This document shows, in pieces, positions 5,199-8,604 of a DNA stretch of 8,604 nucleotides. The translations under genes were made by a program, and so were the position numbers. Source of the stretch: Leptolyngbya sp. SIO4C1 (GTDB lineage: Bacteria > Cyanobacteriota > Cyanobacteriia > Phormidesmidales > Phormidesmidaceae). The DNA lies in the NCBI GenBank assembly GCA_010671975.1, contig JAAHIA010000205.1, positions 1 to 8,604 of the forward strand, in the 5' to 3' direction. The number at the start of each line of letters is the position of its first letter. The stretch's first letter is position 1. A model generated the notes under the pieces. The model had not been told where the DNA came from, ran no database searches, and saw only the letters and a list, made by a program, of their open reading frames with translations.

Positions 5199-5339
5199 CG
5201 GTTGCAACAATGTACTGCGCACAGCTTAAATCGGTAGGGCAGCGGGGGGCTTCTGCCTAAAGTACAGCACGTGACCGGCTGAGCCTACCTCAAAATAGCG
5301 GTTTCTCGCCGCCGCTCTCTGTCTCAGAAGAAAGAGACG

Positions 5340-6005
5340 CTACCAGGGCAGCACCTCACCGTTGGCGTGCCAGAACGTGCCAGTATTCTCTAGCGTCAGC
5401 GCGTCAATTCGCTGCAGCAGGTTGCTGACCGACTCAGCCGGAGCAATGCCGCGATTGGTGTGGCCGGTCATACGGGTGCTGACGAGCCCCGGATGCAGAA
5501 TCGCTACGGCAATGCCCTGAGGTTTGAGATCGTGCGCCAGCGATTTGCCAGCCATTGAGGTGGCGGCTTTAGACATCCGATAGCCGTACGAGCCGCCGGA
5601 GGTATTGTCACCAATAGAGCCCATGCGGCTGGTCATAATTGCAATCTTTGAGCCGTCGTGCAGGTTAGGCAGCAGCGCCTGCGTGACGCGCAGCATGCCC
5701 AGCGCGTTGACCTCGAACTGCTGCCGCATGCTGTCGAAATCAAGATCGCTGAGCGGAATGGTCTCCAAAACGCCGGCGTTGTTGACCAGCAGATCGATCG
5801 GCGTTCCCTGCAGCTGCTGAGCCAGCTGATTGACGGCTCGATTCGAGGTAATATCAATGCCCTCGATGACGGTCACGCCCAGCTGCTTAAGTTCGCGAGA
5901 GGCCGAGCGGCAAACCGCCAGTACGCGATCGCCGCGCGCCTTTAGCTGACGACAATATTCACAGCCAATGCCTCGGTTTGCCCCGGTAACCAAAGAAGTT
6001 GCCAT
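5340..6005 (-). CDS. Short-chain dehydrogenase/reductase (SDR), classical type
   Basis: 221 aa. It is an NAD(P)(H)-dependent oxidoreductase with a Rossmann fold and a usual classical-SDR length. Seen in order: the cofactor motif TGANRGIG at 7-14, Arg33 after the second strand (hinting at NADPH), Asp51 before the adenine pocket, NNAG at 75-78, and the catalytic tetrad Asn100, Ser126, Tyr142 and Lys146 (YRMSK). HPGLVST follows at about 170-176, as in carbonyl reductase and C-factor-like members. All catalytic residues are present, so it should be active. The substrate, a small carbonyl compound, cannot be read from sequence. AGGA at 6017-6014 sits 8 nt before the ATG and supports the start. It lies 98 bp downstream of dcd on the same strand, and could be co-transcribed or separate. 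No clear terminator follows. Confidence 0.92.
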   Translation of the reverse strand: MATSLVTGANRGIGCEYCRQLKARGDRVLAVCRSASRELKQLGVTVIEGIDITSNRAVNQLAQQLQGTPIDLLVNNAGVLETIPLSDLDFDSMRQQFEVNALGMLRVTQALLPNLHDGSKIAIMTSRMGSIGDNTSGGSYGYRMSKAATSMAGKSLAHDLKPQGIAVAILHPGLVSTRMTGHTNRGIAPAESVSNLLQRIDALTLENTGTFWHANGEVLPW

Positions 6006-6103
6006 GTCACTCTTCCTAGCTCAAGATATAGTCGCATCTTAGGGAACTAGAATTCAATGCCTTTGCTGCCGTCACTAAATTTCTGCCAGCTAGCTTGTGC
6101 CAG

Positions 6104-6697
6104 CTAAACCCGCGCCAGCGTGACTCGCTCAGCCTGATCCTGATACTTGCCTTTGCGAGTTTCATAGCTGACCTGGCAGGGCTCACCTTCTAAAAATAGA
6201 AGCTGAACCACGCCTTCGCTGGCGTAGATCCGACAGTCGGCACTCGATGAATTTGAAAATTCTAACGTCAAATAGCCGCGCCAGCCGGCCTCTGCCGGCG
6301 TTAGGTTGGCAATGATGCCACAGCGGGCATAGGTGCTCTTACCAATGCAGATAGTCGTAATGTTGTTCGGAATTTCTAGCCGCTCTAGCGCTACCCCTAG
6401 GCCATAGGAATGCGCTGGCAAAACAAAGTAGCTGCCGTTATCGTCCTGGCGGAGCTGCGTTGGTTCTAGGTTCTCAGGATTGAAGTTTTTCGGATCAATC
6501 ACGGTACCGGGAATATGGCGAAAGATGCGAAATTCGCTAGGAGAGAGTCGAATGTCGTAGCCGTAGGAAGAGAGGCCGTAGCTGATCACCGGCATGGTGG
6601 CGGCCGGCTGCTGCACCTGCCGCACTAGGGCAGGTTCAAACGGGGCGATCATGCCCTGAGCGGCCATGGTTTGAATCCAAGTATCGTTTTTGATCAT
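6104..6697 (-). CDS. dcd: dCTP deaminase
   Basis: 197 aa. It is a cytoplasmic trimeric enzyme that deaminates dCTP to dUTP, the first step towards dUMP for thymidylate synthesis. Seen: the start MIKNDTWI, ISYGLSSYGYDIRLS (38-52), the signature GKSTYARCGIIANLTP (119-134) with catalytic Ser121 and Arg125, and GYLTLEFSN (141-149) with the catalytic Glu146. The tail YASEGVVQLLF then KGKYQDQ is as in the STYARCG branch of the family. The Arg-to-Glu spacing is two residues shorter than in the E. coli enzyme, normal for this branch. The length is normal, and the start agrees with the family, although no strong ribosome-binding site is visible. The CobO-like gene ends 62 bp upstream on the same strand, with no terminator seen between, so read-through is likely. 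Confidence 0.96.
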   Translation of the reverse strand: MIKNDTWIQTMAAQGMIAPFEPALVRQVQQPAATMPVISYGLSSYGYDIRLSPSEFRIFRHIPGTVIDPKNFNPENLEPTQLRQDDNGSYFVLPAHSYGLGVALERLEIPNNITTICIGKSTYARCGIIANLTPAEAGWRGYLTLEFSNSSSADCRIYASEGVVQLLFLEGEPCQVSYETRKGKYQDQAERVTLARV

Positions 6698-6759
6698 GAC
6701 TAGGGCCTAAAGAGCGTCATTGAGTCAGATTTTCAAAGTTAAGTCTAAGGTAGAAAGGT

Positions 6760-7338
6760 TTAAGGCAAAAAGTCACGGCGATATTCGGTCACCTGATCGG
6801 CTAGTGCCAAGATGGCGCTAGGCATCTGCGGTCCGGTCAGCACAACGTCAAGCTGCGGCGGCCGAGCTGCCAGTAACTCTAGCACCTCGGATTCGGGCAG
6901 CAGGTCATACTGAATGGCCAGGCTGAGCTCGTCGAGCACCACCAGCCCGTAGCTGGCCTGCTCAATCATCAGGCGCGTGTGCTGCCACAGCTCGGTGACG
7001 GCAGCAGCGGCTGTGCGATCGCGCGTAGCCTCGGTAATGCAGCCGGCATAGCCGCAGCGAATCCAGTCTAGGTTTTGACCCATCTGCGTGGGATGGCTTG
7101 GTCCCTGATTGATGCCGCCTCTGAGAAACTGAACAATTAGCACGCTGCGGCCCTGCTCGGCCGAGCGCAGCGCCTGCACCATGACGTTGGTAAAAAAGCT
7201 GCGATGGGGTGAGGTAAAGACCTGGACGGTGCCCTCAATGGCTTGCAAGAAAGGATGCCGTAACACCTTAGCTGAACCGGATGGGCTAACGGATGGACTA
7301 GCTGGACTAACGTTGACAGCCGATAGCTGCGAAACCAT
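6760..7338 (-). CDS. CobO/BtuR-like P-loop NTPase-fold protein lacking a Walker A motif
   Basis: 192 aa. It is related to cob(I)yrinic acid a,c-diamide adenosyltransferase (CobO/BtuR), which adenosylates corrinoids in B12 synthesis. Matching blocks: TVQVFT (37-42), VLIVQFLRGG (66-75) like VVQFIKG, ELWQH (116-120), the Walker B VVLDELSLA (133-141), YDLLPESEVLELL (144-156), and RPPQLDVVLTG (159-169), then LADQVTEYR. Where CobO has GNGKGKTT, this protein reads SPHRSFFT (43-50), with no P-loop glycines and no Walker Lys. It also stops just after VTEYRRDFLP, missing the KHAF-type C-terminal tail. An added Ser/Pro-rich head (about 9-22) is encoded by imperfect 12-bp repeats. The fold looks intact, so this is a conserved-looking non-canonical paralogue and not clearly a working adenosyltransferase. 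It is divergent from rph, with 195 bp between the starts. Confidence 0.78.
   Translation of the reverse strand: MVSQLSAVNVSPASPSVSPSGSAKVLRHPFLQAIEGTVQVFTSPHRSFFTNVMVQALRSAEQGRSVLIVQFLRGGINQGPSHPTQMGQNLDWIRCGYAGCITEATRDRTAAAAVTELWQHTRLMIEQASYGLVVLDELSLAIQYDLLPESEVLELLAARPPQLDVVLTGPQMPSAILALADQVTEYRRDFLP
7279..7311. repeat. 12-bp imperfect tandem repeat inside the CobO-like gene
   Basis: GGATGGGCTAAC (7279-7290), GGATGGACTAGC (7291-7302) and a partial TGGACTAAC (7303-7311) repeat with few changes. Because 12 is a multiple of three the frame is kept. The repeats encode the Ser/Pro-rich stretch SPASPSVSPSG near the N-terminus. This looks like replication-slippage growth of a linker. Confidence 0.7.
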
Positions 7339-7362
7339 AGCTGAGTTAAATTTGAAGATGCC

Positions 7363-7412
7363 CTAAATATAGCGTATTGCTGTCGGCGGAACGCTAAATA
7401 AAGCGCTAAATA
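7363..7412. promoter_or_regulatory. CTAAATA direct repeats in the divergent intergenic region
   Basis: CGCTAAATA occurs at 7392-7400 and again at 7404-7412, a 12-bp period. The core CTAAATA also occurs at 7363-7369, upstream of the CobO-like start. Evenly spaced direct repeats between divergent genes can be a regulator site. I do not recognise the regulator, and AT-rich chance similarity is possible. Confidence 0.35.
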
Positions 7413-7533
7413 TCTTAAAGATTAGCAAATGTCGATCGTTTAACCGCAGGCTCGATACCAAAATCTCTCTATAAATTTGCCGGCCAGTTTCAGGCTGGCT
7501 GCTATGGTGAGAAGAATTTACGGGAGAAGGGGT

Positions 7534-8253
7534 ATGGCTTGGCAGCGTCCTGACGGTCGACAGCCGGACGAGCTGCGTCCGGTTAAGTTTGTTCGAAATT
7601 TTACGCAGTATTCGGCCGGGGCGGTCCTGGTACACTTTGGCAATACTCAGGTGCTCTGCACGGCCTCTGTGCAGCCAGGGGTGCCTAAGTTTCTAGAAGG
7701 GTCAGGGCAGGGCTGGCTGACGGCTGAGTATCGCATGCTGCCCAGCGCGACGCAGCAGCGCAAATCACGGGAATATATGCGGCTGTCGGGCAGAACACAG
7801 GAGATTCAGCGGCTGATTGGCCGCAGCCTGCGAGCTGCTCTCGATCTTACGGCGCTGGGCGAAATTACGCTGACAATTGATGCAGACGTGCTGCAGGCAG
7901 ACGGGGGTACTCGAACGGCTGCTATCACAGGGGCCTACGTCGCGCTTGAGGACGCGGTTCAATCGCTGCTGGCAGCCGGTCAGCTGGCTGCTTCGCCGCT
8001 GCGGCATCAGGTGGCGGCAGTGTCGGTGGGGCTGCTGGCGGGCGAGCCTTTCTTAGACCTAAACTATGCTGAAGACGTGGCCGCTGACATTGACTTTAAT
8101 GTCGTACTCAACGATCAGCTGGCATTCATTGAGCTGCAGGGGACGGCTGAGGAAGGCAGCTTTAATCGGCAGCAGCTGAATCAAATGCTGGACTACGCTG
8201 AGATAGGGATTAAGGAGCTGATGCAGCAGCAGCGGCGGGCGCTGGAGGTTTAG
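7534..8253 (+). CDS. rph: Ribonuclease PH
   Basis: 239 aa, the normal size (E. coli 238). It is a phosphorolytic 3'-5' exoribonuclease, a hexamer in the cytoplasm, that trims tRNA 3' tails using phosphate. Seen: RPDGR at 5-9, VHFGNTQVLCTASV, GWLTAEYRMLPSAT, SGRTQEIQRLIGRSLRA with the phosphate-binding arginines, ITLTIDADVLQADGGTRTAAITGAYVAL with the conserved metal-site aspartates, DIDFNVV, and the C-terminal ELQGTAEEGSFNR. ATG at 7534 was chosen because RPDGR should lie near the N-terminus and GGAG (7523-7526) sits 7 nt upstream. An ATG at 7504 and a TTG at 7477 are in frame but have no such signal. TATAAA at 7470-7475 is a possible -10 box, with no good -35. All key motifs are intact. It converges with the DUF2382 gene, and I see no clear terminator in the 88 bp between. 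Confidence 0.96.
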   Translation: MAWQRPDGRQPDELRPVKFVRNFTQYSAGAVLVHFGNTQVLCTASVQPGVPKFLEGSGQGWLTAEYRMLPSATQQRKSREYMRLSGRTQEIQRLIGRSLRAALDLTALGEITLTIDADVLQADGGTRTAAITGAYVALEDAVQSLLAAGQLAASPLRHQVAAVSVGLLAGEPFLDLNYAEDVAADIDFNVVLNDQLAFIELQGTAEEGSFNRQQLNQMLDYAEIGIKELMQQQRRALEV

Positions 8254-8331
8254 GGTCTAGGCCAGGGTCGGGGCTTTGGTTAGCGAAAACGTGGGGCGGC
8301 GGAGAGTGTGAGCAGCGTCTTCGCTTGGGCT

Positions 8332-8339
8332 GCGATCGC
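8332..8339. repeat. HIP1 octamer GCGATCGC (one of eight in the window)
   Basis: This copy sits within the 12-bp palindrome CTGCGATCGCAG between rph and the DUF2382 gene. The other copies begin at 1739, 1919, 2668, 3654, 4486, 5925 and 7015, all within genes. HIP1 is the highly iterated palindrome typical of cyanobacterial genomes, and it is the best single clue to the host. None falls in the non-coding 658-1681 region. Confidence 0.95.
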
Positions 8340-8341
8340 AG

Positions 8342-8604
8342 TTAACCCTGGCGCGAGCGTCTGATTTTTTCGATTGCTTCCTCTCTGGTTAGGTCAGAAG
8401 TCTCAGGCGGCGCTGGCTGGGCTGGTGAAAACTGAGCTGCGCCGGCCTTGTCTAAGACTTCGGCTTCGCCTGTGGTCTGTACCGTCAGCGTCTCTTTTTG
8501 CAGCGGCTCACGAGCGGTCACGGTTTCGTGCTCAGCCTCTTTGCGAATGCTGACAGCTTCGCGCGGAACCGCCTGCTTGTGCACCACGGCCTGCTCTGCG
8601 TGCA
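8342..8604 (-). CDS. DUF2382 (YsnF/AvaK-type) domain protein, C-terminal part (cut by window edge)
   Basis: The minus-strand frame is open from the right edge to a TAA at 8342-8344, with 87 residues visible. The first part, AEQAVVHKQAVPREAVSIRKEAEHETVTA and on to LQKETLTVQ, matches the tail of DUF2382, with its alternating charged strands and the conserved HK-x-x-VxxE-like and VRKE-like spacing. It is followed by a Pro/Ala linker (FSPAQPAPPETSD) and a basic helix LTREEAIEKIRRSRQG. DUF2382 proteins usually carry an N-terminal PRC-barrel and are linked to stress or dormancy; AvaK of Anabaena akinetes is one. The N-terminus is outside the window, and the internal GTG at 8587 is not its true start. 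Confidence 0.85.
   Translation of the reverse strand, partial: HAEQAVVHKQAVPREAVSIRKEAEHETVTAREPLQKETLTVQTTGEAEVLDKAGAAQFSPAQPAPPETSDLTREEAIEKIRRSRQG

Noticed and set aside
5658..5945. Plus-strand frames opposite the SDR gene
   Set aside because: They are antisense shadows of a gene with a complete catalytic tetrad.
7339..7533. Cobalamin riboswitch upstream of the CobO-like gene
   Set aside because: I searched by eye for the conserved B12-box and core elements and saw none.
1..8604. tRNA or rRNA genes
   Set aside because: No cloverleaf with a GTTCRA-type T-loop and no rRNA core sequence was seen. GTTCGAAAT near 7590 lies inside rph.

Overview
The window is from a cyanobacterium. Eight copies of the HIP1 octamer GCGATCGC occur in 8.6 kb, far more than chance predicts, and the gene content fits: an NDH-2-type quinone reductase, a Uma2/DUF820 nuclease, and a CobO-like protein lacking a Walker A motif. 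The GC-rich coding DNA and the C-rich and hairpin-rich interspersed repeats suggest a filamentous, Leptolyngbya-like lineage. That last placement is inference only.

Layout. (1) Positions 1-657 hold two minus-strand genes: the N-terminal part of a Uma2-family endonuclease running off the left edge, and a 75-aa conserved-looking protein of unknown function. (2) Positions 658-1681 are about 1 kb without a convincing gene but dense in structure. There is a long inverted repeat over the ribosome-binding site of the 75-aa gene, a row of four hairpins behind a plausible minus-strand promoter, a terminator-like hairpin, and two direct copies of a 193-bp hairpin-bearing repeat. (3) Positions 1682-4967 hold three plus-strand genes: a pyridine-nucleotide oxidoreductase homologue that has lost its catalytic cysteines, a type II NADH dehydrogenase, and a small DoxX-family membrane protein 24 bp behind the dehydrogenase. 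(4) Positions 4968-7338 are read on the minus strand. In order of transcription they are a CobO-like P-loop-less protein, dCTP deaminase (dcd), a short-chain dehydrogenase, and a 51-aa charged small protein whose terminator hairpin abuts the doxX stop codon. (5) Positions 7534-8253 are RNase PH (rph) on the plus strand, divergent from the CobO-like gene. (6) At the right edge is the C-terminal end of a DUF2382 stress-type protein on the minus strand.

How the genes fit together. NDH-2 and DoxX probably form a two-gene membrane and respiratory transcription unit. dcd and rph are ordinary housekeeping genes (nucleotide pools, RNA 3' processing). I do not see a complete defence island, CRISPR array or biosynthetic cluster. 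The parts most worth following are two degenerate enzyme homologues (CobO-like and disulfide-reductase-like), the structured leader of the 75-aa gene, and the duplicated 193-bp element.
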